Below, piece by piece: positions 22,400-32,100 of a stretch of 36,387 nt of DNA. The position numbers and the translations under genes were made by a program. Within the stretch, counting starts at the first letter, position 1. Each line of letters begins with the position of its first letter. The stretch is from a virus: positions 1 through 36,387 of the IMG/VR virus record IMGVR_UViG_3300025098_003247. One strand, given 5' to 3'. The notes under the pieces were generated by a model, which saw only the letters and a program-made list of their open reading frames with translations, was not told the origin of the DNA and did no database searches.

Positions 22400-22564
22400 A
22401 TGACTAATCAAACAGCACTTATTAAACGTGCAGTCAAACTAGCCTTAAGAAGAGAACAAAGAAAATCTGTTATGCAGGAAAAAATGTTTCCCCGCTCTGT
22501 AACTAGACCGGAAAGGAAATCTGATTTACCTTTATATATAACAGATAATCCGTTTTATCCTTAA
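22400..22564 (+). CDS. 54-aa basic peptide under glutamine riboswitch control
   Basis: A short ORF from the ATG at 22400, five bases after AAGGAG. It encodes MTNQTALIKRAVKLALRREQ, a Lys/Arg-rich middle, and the ending DLPLYITDNPFYP. It has twelve Lys/Arg against five Asp/Glu. The first 30 residues look like a basic amphipathic helix. It sits alone between late promoter plus riboswitches and a terminator. Glutamine riboswitches of the Downstream-peptide type lie before short ORFs, and in cyanobacteria one controls a small basic glutamine-synthetase inactivating factor. A comparable role, modulating host nitrogen metabolism during late infection, is attractive but is inference; I see no certain homology to those factors. 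Confidence 0.8.
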   Translation: MTNQTALIKRAVKLALRREQRKSVMQEKMFPRSVTRPERKSDLPLYITDNPFYP

Positions 22565-22574
22565 GGTATAAAGA

Positions 22575-22601
22575 AAAAGGCATCTTTAAGGTGCCTTTTT
22601 T
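22575..22601 (+). terminator. Intrinsic terminator after the 54-aa ORF
   Basis: GGCATC-TTTAA-GGTGCC (one U-G pair), with an A-run before and six T after. It closes the riboswitch cassette. Confidence 0.88.
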
Positions 22602-22629
22602 CTGAGTGGATTTTCTTTTGCATAATATT

Positions 22630-22637
22630 GATAAATA
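22630..22637 (+). promoter_or_regulatory. Late promoter (GATAAATA) for the 1307-aa fibre gene
   Basis: TATTGATAAATAGTCTT, 36 nt before the ATG at 22674, directly after the preceding terminator. Confidence 0.78.
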
Positions 22638-22673
22638 GTCTTATAGAAAGTTAATTCCATAGGAACATATTAA

Positions 22674-25600
22674 ATGGCAACAAGAAAAACGTACATCAAC
22701 AGTGACGAAGAATTAGTCATAAAAGGCGCCCTGACGATAGAGGGCAATGTTACTCAGATAGAGACTACTGAAACAATTAATAGATTACAGACTGATCAAT
22801 TTATTATAAATTCAGATGGTGATGCAACAACGGCCGCCTTAACACTAAACGGTACAGGTTCTGACCAAGCCACTATGAGTTATAATACCACAAATGGAAT
22901 CATACAATTTAATAAAAATATTACTGCTACTAACTTTACAGGAAATGTAATTGGACAAAGTGCTTCAGCAGAAAAGTTTACAAGTGCAGTTACAGTAGCA
23001 TTGACAGGAGATGTTTCAGGTAGTGCAACATTTATAGGAGCAGGTAATACGGCTTCTATTGCCACAACAATACAACAAAATTCAGTAGCATTAGGTACAG
23101 ATACAACAGGTGATTATGTTGCTGGACTAACTGGTGGTAACGGACTTACAGTAGTAGGCTCCGGTTCAGAAGGTGCAACTCCAGTTGTAAATATGGATGC
23201 AACAGGAGTAACTGCCGCAAGTTATGGAAGTGCTTCAGCAGTATCTACATTTACAGTAAACGGATTAGGACAATTAACAACAGCCGCAACAACACCAATA
23301 CAAATTGCAACATCTCAAATTACAAGTTTAGAATCTGTAGTTAAAGCATATTTTAGTGCAAACGACACAGGTGGTGACGGTAGTCTATCTTACAGTAACG
23401 GCGTATTTACATATACAGGTCCAAGTGCAGGAGAAGTAAGAGCTCATTTAAGTGGTGGCACAGGTATTACATATAATAGTACGAGTGGCGTAATTTCCAC
23501 AACAGATGCAGATATAGTTCACGATAATTTAAGTGGGTTTGTAGCAAACGAACATATTAATCACGGAAGTGTAAACTTAACAGCAGGTGACGGTTTAAGT
23601 GGCGGTGGTGATATTACGTCTTCAAGAAGTTTTGCTGTAGATAATACGGTTGTAAGAACAACTGGCTCACAAACTATATCTGGAAATAAAACATTTAGTG
23701 GTAATCAAACATTTACAGGTGATGTAGATTTAAGTGGAGCAGGTGATGTTTCAGGATTTACAGTTGACGGTGACTTAGTTGTTACAGGTACAATGACAGT
23801 TACAACTGTTAATGCCACAACAGAAACAAATTCAGTTATTACTGCATCAAGTTTAACACTTAGAGATGGTGCAAGTTCTAACGCAGATGCACAAATATTT
23901 GTAGAAGGTAATTACAGTGGTAATTTCCCAAATTTAAAATGGAACAGTTCAGGTAATAGATGGCAATTTAGTAATAATGGTGTAGCATATAACGATATGT
24001 TATTACTATCAGATATTACAGGTGGCGCAGGTTTAACCTTTGGTTCAGGCGATATAGCAGTTGGTCAAGGATATGGTATCACTGTAAATGCTGATACTGT
24101 AGAAACTAATAATTCACAAGTTAGAGCATTGTTCAGTATTTCAAATGCAAGTGGCGATGGTGCATTAGCATATGATAATAGTACAGGTGTTATTACTTAC
24201 ACAGGTCCAAGTGCTAGTGAAGTTAGAGCTCATTTAAGTGTAGGTACAAATACAGGCGACGGTGATTTCACATACAATGATGCAACAGGTCAAATGCATT
24301 ATGCAGGACCAACATCAAGTGTTTATAGAACTGCTTTACAAAGTGGTGACGGAATAGATTACATACAAGGTAACGGTAATATCAGAGTTGATAGTACAGT
24401 AGTAAGAACGTCGGGTAATCAAACTATATCAGGTACAAAAACATTTAATGGAGCATTATCAGTTCCTGGTACTGCAAGTACAACAGCAAATGCAATATAT
24501 ACAGAAAGTGGAGAAGCATTTATTTATGTAGGTGGACAAGCAAAGAAAATTACACCCACAGCAAGTGTAGGAACAGTAGCAAGTGTTGGTTCAGGTGACA
24601 TTAACTTATATGCAGGAAAAACAACAGTTGCAAATGTTGATACACATGGTGTTAAGAGTATTAGTAATGGTGCATACGCAACATTATCAGAAGGAAGTAA
24701 TGTTGTAACAGTTGATGCAAATATTAGTGCAATTAGAAGTGCATTTAGTGGTACAGGAAGTATTAATTACAATGCTGGTACTGGTGTATTTAGTTTTACT
24801 GATGCAGATAGGACTGATGCAACAATAAGGGGATTATTTAGTGCAGGTGGTTCTTTAAGTTATGACAGTAACTCCGGTAATTTCTCATTTACAGAAAGAA
24901 CAGATTCAGAAGTAAGAAGTTTATTTACCGGAACAGGACTTATATCATATAACAATGGTTCAGGAACATTTAGTACAACAGCAGATAATTATTCAAGTTG
25001 GAACTTTAATACAGATACAAATAGTGCCGCTGGAATAGGTTCAGGACAAACCCTTACATTCACTGGTGGAACAGGTGTTAATGTTACACATAGTGGACAA
25101 ACAATTACAATTACAAATACTAATTCTGCAGACATTGACGCCGTTACTGCAGGTAATGGTTTAACAGGTGGTGGCTCTCAAGGTACTGTTTCCCTAGCCG
25201 TTGGTGCAGGAGATTTAATAGATGTAAATTCAACTTCCGTAAATGTTGATTTAACAGAATTAACTGATATGACACAAACGTTTGCTGGTGTAGATGAATT
25301 TGTTGTATTAGATAATGATTATACTGGTAATACATTAAACTATTCAGTACAACGTAGAAAACGTGCAGAAGAGATTGGATTAAGCAAGTTTGATAATGAT
25401 GCAGGATTTGGAACAATAACAGGCGTAACAGCAAGTACAGGATTAACAGGTGGTGGAAGTACAGGAAGTATAAGTTTGGCTTTGGCAACGGCAGGTGCTG
25501 GTGCTGGTACATATGGCTCTACAGATGATAATAGTAAAATAGATCAAATCACATTAGATGCTTACGGTAGAGTTACAAGTATTTCTACAGGACCAAGTGG

Positions 25601-26597
25601 TGATATAAGTCGTGTTAATATTACAGCAGGTGCTGGTTTAACAGGTTCAGCAGATACTACAACAGGTACTCATACACAAACATTATCAGTTGTACAAGCA
25701 ACATCATCAGCATTTGGTGGTGTAAAAGTTGGATATTCAGAAAACGGTAAAAACTATCCAGTTGAATTAGATAGTGGTAAGATGTATGTAAATGTTCCAT
25801 GGGTTGATACCAATACAGATACTAATACAACATATACTGCTGGAACAGGATTAAGTTTATCTGGTACAACATTTAATGTTGGAGGTTTAACATTAAGTGA
25901 ATTGGCTTCCGGTAGTTATCAAACTTCCTCGTCCTTTTCAACTAACGGGTTTTACGATACTGATGGTAAAATACTTACATCAGCGGCAGTAAATGATTTA
26001 ATATTAAGTAAAGGATACGGTGATATTTCTGCTGTACTTACTGCAAATGGCTCTGGATTAAATGGTGGAGCGGCAAGTGGTAGTGTAAACTTAACTATTG
26101 ATCTTACAGATACAAATATATTTACTAGTACAAATACAGTAAGTAAGGCTGTAGTCAGAGACACTAATGGTAATTTTGCCGCAGGTACAATTACAGCAAC
26201 AGCCACACAGGCTCAATATGCTGACTTGGCTGAGAACTATGTAGCAGACGAAAGTTATGAACCAGGAACTGTTTTAGTAATTGGCGGACAACACGAAGTA
26301 ACTGTAACAGAAGAAGCAGGAAGTTATAAAGTAGTAGGTGTTGTATCAACAGACCCTGCACATTTAATGAACGTAGACTGTGAAGGCGAACATGTAGTAG
26401 CAGTAGCATTACGTGGTAGAATACCATGTAAAGTTATTGGTAATGTGAATAAAGGCGATGTGCTTGTTGCAAGTGATACTCCAGGGTATGCAATGGTAGG
26501 TGCTATGTCACATACATTAAGTCCATTGCAAATAGTTGGTAGATCATTAGAAACTAAAACAGATGCGATGCCTGGTATTGTTGAAATCATAGTTTAA
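22674..26597 (+). CDS. Long repetitive tail fibre / virion appendage protein
   Basis: A 1307-aa, Gly/Ser/Thr/Asn-rich, beta-structured protein. The N-terminus (KTYINSDEELVIKGALTIEG) resembles virion-attachment ends of marine phage fibres. The body repeats units such as GDGSLSYSNGVFTYTGPSA followed by EVRAHLS, and NEHINHGSVNLTAGDGLSGG with DITSSRSF, typical of long tail fibres. The C-terminal about 125 residues (ADLAENYVADESYEPGTVLV, STDPAHLMNV, LRGRIPCKVIGNVNKGD) form a module shared with the 1050-aa fibre downstream, probably an assembly or tip domain. It has its own late promoter. Which host structure it binds cannot be told. Confidence 0.85.
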   Translation: MATRKTYINSDEELVIKGALTIEGNVTQIETTETINRLQTDQFIINSDGDATTAALTLNGTGSDQATMSYNTTNGIIQFNKNITATNFTGNVIGQSASAEKFTSAVTVALTGDVSGSATFIGAGNTASIATTIQQNSVALGTDTTGDYVAGLTGGNGLTVVGSGSEGATPVVNMDATGVTAASYGSASAVSTFTVNGLGQLTTAATTPIQIATSQITSLESVVKAYFSANDTGGDGSLSYSNGVFTYTGPSAGEVRAHLSGGTGITYNSTSGVISTTDADIVHDNLSGFVANEHINHGSVNLTAGDGLSGGGDITSSRSFAVDNTVVRTTGSQTISGNKTFSGNQTFTGDVDLSGAGDVSGFTVDGDLVVTGTMTVTTVNATTETNSVITASSLTLRDGASSNADAQIFVEGNYSGNFPNLKWNSSGNRWQFSNNGVAYNDMLLLSDITGGAGLTFGSGDIAVGQGYGITVNADTVETNNSQVRALFSISNASGDGALAYDNSTGVITYTGPSASEVRAHLSVGTNTGDGDFTYNDATGQMHYAGPTSSVYRTALQSGDGIDYIQGNGNIRVDSTVVRTSGNQTISGTKTFNGALSVPGTASTTANAIYTESGEAFIYVGGQAKKITPTASVGTVASVGSGDINLYAGKTTVANVDTHGVKSISNGAYATLSEGSNVVTVDANISAIRSAFSGTGSINYNAGTGVFSFTDADRTDATIRGLFSAGGSLSYDSNSGNFSFTERTDSEVRSLFTGTGLISYNNGSGTFSTTADNYSSWNFNTDTNSAAGIGSGQTLTFTGGTGVNVTHSGQTITITNTNSADIDAVTAGNGLTGGGSQGTVSLAVGAGDLIDVNSTSVNVDLTELTDMTQTFAGVDEFVVLDNDYTGNTLNYSVQRRKRAEEIGLSKFDNDAGFGTITGVTASTGLTGGGSTGSISLALATAGAGAGTYGSTDDNSKIDQITLDAYGRVTSISTGPSGDISRVNITAGAGLTGSADTTTGTHTQTLSVVQATSSAFGGVKVGYSENGKNYPVELDSGKMYVNVPWVDTNTDTNTTYTAGTGLSLSGTTFNVGGLTLSELASGSYQTSSSFSTNGFYDTDGKILTSAAVNDLILSKGYGDISAVLTANGSGLNGGAASGSVNLTIDLTDTNIFTSTNTVSKAVVRDTNGNFAAGTITATATQAQYADLAENYVADESYEPGTVLVIGGQHEVTVTEEAGSYKVVGVVSTDPAHLMNVDCEGEHVVAVALRGRIPCKVIGNVNKGDVLVASDTPGYAMVGAMSHTLSPLQIVGRSLETKTDAMPGIVEIIV
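24181..24237 (+). repeat. 57-bp exact repeat shared between two fibre genes (copy 1)
   Basis: These 57 bases recur without a mismatch at 30495-30551 in the other long fibre gene, encoding the same GVITYTGPSASEVRAHL peptide. Flanking DNA differs on both sides. Confidence 0.9.
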
Positions 26598-26619
26598 ACT
26601 ATATAAAACTCCATAAAAA

Positions 26620-26627
26620 GATAAATA
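26620..26627 (+). promoter_or_regulatory. Late promoter (GATAAATA) for the 317-aa fibre gene
   Basis: AAAAGATAAATACTATTG, followed by a leader of about 95 nt before the ATG at 26729. Confidence 0.78.
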
Positions 26628-26633
26628 CTATTG

Positions 26634-26728
26634 AACGGATAAGACTGTGCCGACAAATGGCATAGACAAGGGTTCGTAAGGCATGGTGTCCTTATTACAA
26701 CTCCTTGAACTAACCGGGAAGTAAATTA
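26634..26728 (+). ncRNA. Possibly structured 5' leader of the 317-aa fibre gene
   Basis: Stem A pairs ATAAGAC (26639-45) with GTCCTTAT (26688-95, one bulged C). A hairpin TGCC-GACAAAT-GGCA (26648-62) nests inside it. Stem B pairs CAAGGGTT (26667-74) with AACTCCTTG (26699-707, one bulged T). A and B interlock like a pseudoknot. No known class is recognised. Confidence 0.35.
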
Positions 26729-27682
26729 ATGGCGATATTTGGTAATTTCAAAGGAACTACCGTATCTGAATTTCAAATAGGAAAATCTGGTTCAGGTAGT
26801 AAAATTTCCACGGGTACTATACCGAGTGCAGACATCTCTGCGGGTGATATATACATTGATAGTTCTAATTCAACTTTACAAGTCTATGACGGCGCTTGGA
26901 AAAATATCGGATCAACATTACCGGAACTGAACGTAGATTCCGGAACACTTTTTGTAGATTCTACAAACGACACAGTCTCTATCGGTTCAACAAGTTCAAA
27001 TGAAAAACTATTCGTAAATGGTAGTTTAAGATTAGGAACAAACCCAACAATAAAATTTAGTGGTGCATATCTAGATGTAGCACACAGTAATGGAACTGCT
27101 ACCCAATTAAGAGTAAGAGATAACAGTTCCGGATCAGACCCAATTTTTAAAGTATACAATGCTAGTAATAGTGCAGAAGTATTTAAAGTACAAGGTGGAA
27201 CAACAACTGTAACAGGCGATATTGCAATATCAGGTAACATTACAGGTGCAGATACAGATAACTTATCAGAAGGCACAACTAATGTATATTTTACAACAGC
27301 AAGAGCAAATAGTGCCATAGATGCAAAATTAACTGGCGACATTACGTTTGGTAATGTTACGGCTCAAAGTGTTAATACAGGTGTAGTTGAAGGAGTTGTA
27401 TTTCAACCAATAACAGATTATGGAACTATTACAACATCAGCAAACATAACAATTGATTATGGTGCAGTAAATGAAGCAGGAACAGTTCCTGCAATTGGAG
27501 ACTTTGAATACATATCAGATATATTTGGTCCAACAGGAGATAGTTTTCTAGTTGCTTCATTACCAAGTGCGGCACAACCAGGACAAATGATTTATGTCAG
27601 TGATGAAACTGGCGGTTCAGTTATGGCATTTAGTGATGGCAGTAACTGGAGAAGGATAACAGATAGAGCAGTAGTAAGTTAA
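26729..27682 (+). CDS. Fibre / appendage structural protein
   Basis: A 317-aa beta-rich virion protein. It opens FGNFKGTTVSEFQIGKSGSG and contains one copy of the NLSEGTTNVYFTTARANSAI repeat that the 1050-aa fibre carries about ten times. It ends with the module LPSAAQPGQMIYVSDETGGS and SDGSNWRRITDRAVV, a frequent C-terminal cap in marine phage structural proteins. It starts after GGGAAG and a structured leader, and the next gene begins 19 nt after its stop. Short fibre or connector between appendages are both possible. Confidence 0.75.
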   Translation: MAIFGNFKGTTVSEFQIGKSGSGSKISTGTIPSADISAGDIYIDSSNSTLQVYDGAWKNIGSTLPELNVDSGTLFVDSTNDTVSIGSTSSNEKLFVNGSLRLGTNPTIKFSGAYLDVAHSNGTATQLRVRDNSSGSDPIFKVYNASNSAEVFKVQGGTTTVTGDIAISGNITGADTDNLSEGTTNVYFTTARANSAIDAKLTGDITFGNVTAQSVNTGVVEGVVFQPITDYGTITTSANITIDYGAVNEAGTVPAIGDFEYISDIFGPTGDSFLVASLPSAAQPGQMIYVSDETGGSVMAFSDGSNWRRITDRAVVS

Positions 27683-27700
27683 TTTTAAACAGGAACACAC

Positions 27701-29134
27701 ATGCCAAGAGCAAAAAAGACTGCAACAGATAAAAAAGCAGTCACAAAAAAGAAGGTTACAACACCGAGTACAGAAGTAGATGCAAAAAAGTTGAAAGCAA
27801 CTCTTAAAAAAGAACTTAAAAAAGAGATGCAAACGGCATTAGAAGAAGCATTGTTAAGTATAGAAATAGATATACCTGAACAATCAACAGATGCTTTTGT
27901 AGATATGGATTTACTAAGGGAAGAAATAAGAAAAGAAGTTGAATTTGAAATCCGTAAAAAAGAAACAACGGAAAAACATAAAGCAGAAGCGACACTTACT
28001 AGAAGTGAATTATCCTTAACAGGAGAAAAAACGTATAAGTTTATTTCAGATTTAGATGGGTTTGCAGTAAAAGAAGAAAAACATACTATTCTTAGTGCAA
28101 ACAAAACAGGTGCAGTAGGATTTGGATTGAGAGCACCTAGGACAGTTGGTGTGGGTAGTGCCCACTTTAGAGCAAACTATCCTAGTGAAGCATCAATACC
28201 TTCAACAGGTAAAAATAGTACGAGAGGACTAATAGTAGAGGGAGACGGAGACGATAATAATTCGTACATTTTAAGGGCATTAAGTAGAGGAAATAGACAA
28301 GGATTAAATTTAACAAGTAAAGGTAATTTAACACTAGGTGATATGAATAATGATGAACTTAGTAGACTTAAAATTGTAAATAATGAGTACGATAATATAG
28401 GTTTAAATTTAATTAATAAGAGTAAATATTTTTCAGGAACTTCTCTTGATATAAGTGCAGAAGGACCAGAAGGCAGACAGTTTAATTTTATAAACTGTAA
28501 GTCAAGAACAGAAGATAATAAATTAGGAATTCCACAATTTAGAGTAGATGGGGAAGGAACAATTTATACAGAGACAGGTGTATTTTCAAATAGAACAGGG
28601 TATGGAGAACTATTTGAATGGGCAGATGGTAACAAAAAGAACGAAAACAGAAACGGGTTTTGTGTTGCAACAGATGAAAGGGGACTATTAGTTCCTGCAA
28701 CAGAAGAAGATAACGTTATTGGAGTAGTTACAGAATCAGCCGCAATAGTTGGAAATGCTTTTTGGAATACCTGGAAACACAAATTTTATTACGGTGAAGA
28801 TAAAGAACCTGCTAAAGTAAAATATAAAATTGTTGAATGGATGGACGATGTGGGTGTACTACATAGTTACTATTTAAATGCTTTAGACAAGGAGTTTGCT
28901 TTACCAGAAAATGCTATTATATATGAGACAGATGAAGAAGGCTCAGATATGAAGTACAAACAAATGAATGATATGTTTGATCCAATGACAGAATATCAGG
29001 ATAGACGAGATAGAGGATGGGCAGTTGTTAGCATGATTGGTACTACCAATTTATGGAAAGGACAAATTGTTAATCCAAATTGGATAAAGGTCAGAGACAT
29101 TAGTGATGACTTAGAACAATGGATTTTAAGGTAA
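27701..29134 (+). CDS. Appendage protein with C-terminal Peptidase_G2-type chaperone domain
   Basis: A 477-aa protein. Residues 1-30 are a Lys-rich tail (PRAKKTATDKKAVTKKKVTT). Residues about 30-95 form a charged helix likely to coil. A beta-rich middle follows (ANKTGAVGFGLRAPRTVGVG). From about residue 300 come YGELFEWADGNKKNENRNGF, LVPATEEDNVIGVVTESAAI, VGNAFWNTWKHKFYY and YQDRRDRGWAVVSMIGTTNL, the pattern of the Peptidase_G2 / intramolecular-chaperone domain known from phage neck-appendage proteins, which trimerises the fibre and then cuts itself off. Whether the catalytic residues are intact cannot be judged by eye. It is cotranscribed with the 317-aa gene. Confidence 0.75.
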   Translation: MPRAKKTATDKKAVTKKKVTTPSTEVDAKKLKATLKKELKKEMQTALEEALLSIEIDIPEQSTDAFVDMDLLREEIRKEVEFEIRKKETTEKHKAEATLTRSELSLTGEKTYKFISDLDGFAVKEEKHTILSANKTGAVGFGLRAPRTVGVGSAHFRANYPSEASIPSTGKNSTRGLIVEGDGDDNNSYILRALSRGNRQGLNLTSKGNLTLGDMNNDELSRLKIVNNEYDNIGLNLINKSKYFSGTSLDISAEGPEGRQFNFINCKSRTEDNKLGIPQFRVDGEGTIYTETGVFSNRTGYGELFEWADGNKKNENRNGFCVATDERGLLVPATEEDNVIGVVTESAAIVGNAFWNTWKHKFYYGEDKEPAKVKYKIVEWMDDVGVLHSYYLNALDKEFALPENAIIYETDEEGSDMKYKQMNDMFDPMTEYQDRRDRGWAVVSMIGTTNLWKGQIVNPNWIKVRDISDDLEQWILR

Positions 29135-29136
29135 AT

Positions 29137-29144
29137 GATAAATA
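29137..29144 (+). promoter_or_regulatory. Late promoter (GATAAATA) for the 1050-aa fibre gene
   Basis: AAATGATAAATACAATAAAG, 3 nt after the stop of the G2-domain gene and 44 nt before the ATG at 29189, which is preceded by AGGGG. Confidence 0.78.
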
Positions 29145-29188
29145 CAATAAAGATTATTTGCTATACAAACAAATTTTAGGGGTAAAAA

Positions 29189-32100
29189 ATGGCAACAGCA
29201 ATTCAAAGGAGACGAGGTACTACTAGCCAACACAGTTCATTTACTGGGTTAGCAGGTGAGATCACGATCGATACAGATAAAAATACGGTCGTAGTACATG
29301 ACGGCTCACAAGCAGGTGGTTATCCACTAGCAAAATATACAGATGTTTCTGCACTAGGTGGTGCCGACATTACTGACGTTGTAGCAGGATCTGGTTTAAC
29401 AGGTGGTGCAACAAGTGGTAGTGCAACAATTAGTTTAAACTATGAAAACTTAGCAGGTAACTTAGTACCAAGTGCAAACAATACTTACAGTTTAGGTACT
29501 TCAAGTAGTGTTTGGAAAGATGTATTTGTTGGACCAGGATCATTATATGTTAACGGACAACAAGTTATTTCAGATAATTCAGGTACAATTACTATTGGTG
29601 CTGATACTAACCAAAACATTAGTATTGTTACAGCAGGTTCAGGTGATGTAGAAATTACAACAGGCGGCCAGATTCAACTAAAATCAGATGTTGTTTTAAG
29701 TGCTGGTAAGACAATTAGTACAGCAGGTGGTGGTGCTACTACACAGGGTGGTAACATCAACATGGATAGTAACAATATTAACAACTTGGACGATCCTGTA
29801 GCGGCACAAGACGGTGCAACAAAGGCATACGTTGATGCACAGATCCTAACAAAAGACAATACAGACGAAATTACAGAAGGTTCAAGTAACTTATATTACA
29901 CAAATGCAAGAGCAGATGCTAGAATTACAGCGGCATTAATTGACGAAGACAACATGGGTTCTAATAGTGCTACTAGATTGCCTTCACAGCAATCAGTTAA
30001 AGCATACGTTGATTCTTCAGTGGCGGCCAAAGATGCATTAAGTGAACTAAGTGGTGATTCAGATGATATTACAGAAGGTACAACTAACCTTTTCCATACA
30101 TCAGCAAGAGCACAGACTGAGGCCAACGTTGCAATTGGTAACAATACAACAACAAACTTAGACGAAGGTACAAATTTATACTTTACAAACGCAAGAGCAG
30201 ATGCTAGAGTAGATGCAGGATTTAGTGCTAAAGATACAGATAATTTAAGTGAAGGAACAAATAGCCTTTACTTTACTAATGAAAGAGCCCAAGATGCTGT
30301 AGGTAGCATAATGACAGGTTCTGGTAATATATCTGTAAATTATAATGATGCAGGTGGTGTTATAACAATTAGTGAAACATTAACTACAACAGATATAACA
30401 GAAGGCGATAATCAATATCATACATCAGCAAGAGCAAGAGCGGCAATTAGTGTTACTGATGCAGGTGGCGACGGTTCATTAGCATATAATAGTGGTACAG
30501 GTGTTATTACTTACACAGGTCCAAGTGCTAGTGAAGTTAGAGCTCATTTAACTGCTGGTGACGGATTAGATGTTTCTAGTGGTGAATTTGCAGTAGATAA
30601 TACTATTGTTAGAACTACAGGTGCTCAAACTATTGCAGGTGCTAAAACATTTAGTAATGATGCTATATTTAATGGTAACTTAACTATTAATGGTACGCAA
30701 ACAGTTGTTAATACAGAAACCCTTACTGTAGATGACAACATTATTATTCTAAACAATAATGCATCAGGTACTCCAACTGAAAATGCTGGTATCCAAGTTA
30801 ATAGAGGTACATCAGCAGACGTCACATTAAGATGGGGCGAAAGTACAGATACTTGGGAATTTACAAATGACGGTTCTACATACTATGCATTATCAACAAG
30901 CACAAGTGATTTAGCAGAAGGCTCAAATCTTTACTTTACTAATGCAAGAGCAGATGCCAGAATAGCGGCGGCTAATACAGATAATTTAAGTGAAGGTTCA
31001 AGTAACTTATATTACACAAATGCAAGAGCAGATGCTAGGGTAGATGCAGGATTTAGTGCTAAAGATACTGATAATTTAAGTGAAGGTTCAAGTAACTTAT
31101 ATTATACAGATTCTAGAGCAGATGCCAGAGTGGCGGCGGCAACAGGTGCAAACCTAAGTTTAGCAAATAAAGACACTGATGATTTAGGTGAAGGTTCAAC
31201 TAACCTTTATCATACATCAGCAAGAGCAGATGCTAGATTTGATGTTAAGATGGCAGCGGCTGTTACAGACGACTTAGATGAAGGTTCAAGTAATTTATAT
31301 TATACAGATGCTAGAGCTCAAGCGGCAATAACAGGTGGTACTGCAATTACAGTAAGTAGTGGTGCAGTAAGTGTTACTGCTGGATCAATTGGTGCTACAC
31401 AACTTGCATCAACAGGTGTTTCAGCGGCAACTTACGGTGATGCTGATAGTGTTGCACAATTTACAGTAGATGCAGACGGACGTGTTACAGCGGCAAGTAG
31501 TGTTGATATTGCTATATCCAGTGATGCAGTTAGTGGATTGGCCACATCAGCAACAGTAGATACAACAAGTGCAAGTAATATTAGTTCAGGTACTTTAAAT
31601 AGTGCTAGACTTCCTGACTTAGCAGTTAGTGACTTTGCAGGAGCGTCTATACAGTTAGGCACAGAATCATTTAGTGATAGTGACTCAGTACTTATGACAG
31701 CGGCGGCAATTCAAGATAAAATTACAAGTTATGGTTATACAACTACAACAGGTGATATTACTGGAGTTACAGCAGGATCAGGTCTTACAGGAGGTGGTTC
31801 TAGTGGTGGAGTTACACTTAATGTAGGCGCAGGTTCATATATGACTGTTAATGCAGACGATATTGCAGTTGATGCCACATCGGCCAATACAGCAAGTAAG
31901 GTTGTAGCAAGAGATGGTTCAGGTAACTTTAGTGCAGGAACAATTACTGCAACGGCAACGAACGCTCAATATGCTGACTTGGCTGAGATATACAAAGGTG
32001 ATTCAGATATTGAACCAGGAACAGTTGTAGTGTTTGGTGGTGAATTTGAAATAACAGAATGTGAAGAAGACTCAAGTCATGCAGTAGCAGGTGTTATATC

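Noticed and set aside
25144-25512. Minus-strand Leu/His-rich ORF in the 1307-aa fibre
   Set aside because: Complement of Thr/Asn/Gly-rich repeat codons; not a gene.
29850-31340. Tandem DNA repeats considered as a CRISPR-like array
   Set aside because: The repeats are in-frame protein repeats of a fibre gene, with no constant repeat or unique spacer pattern.
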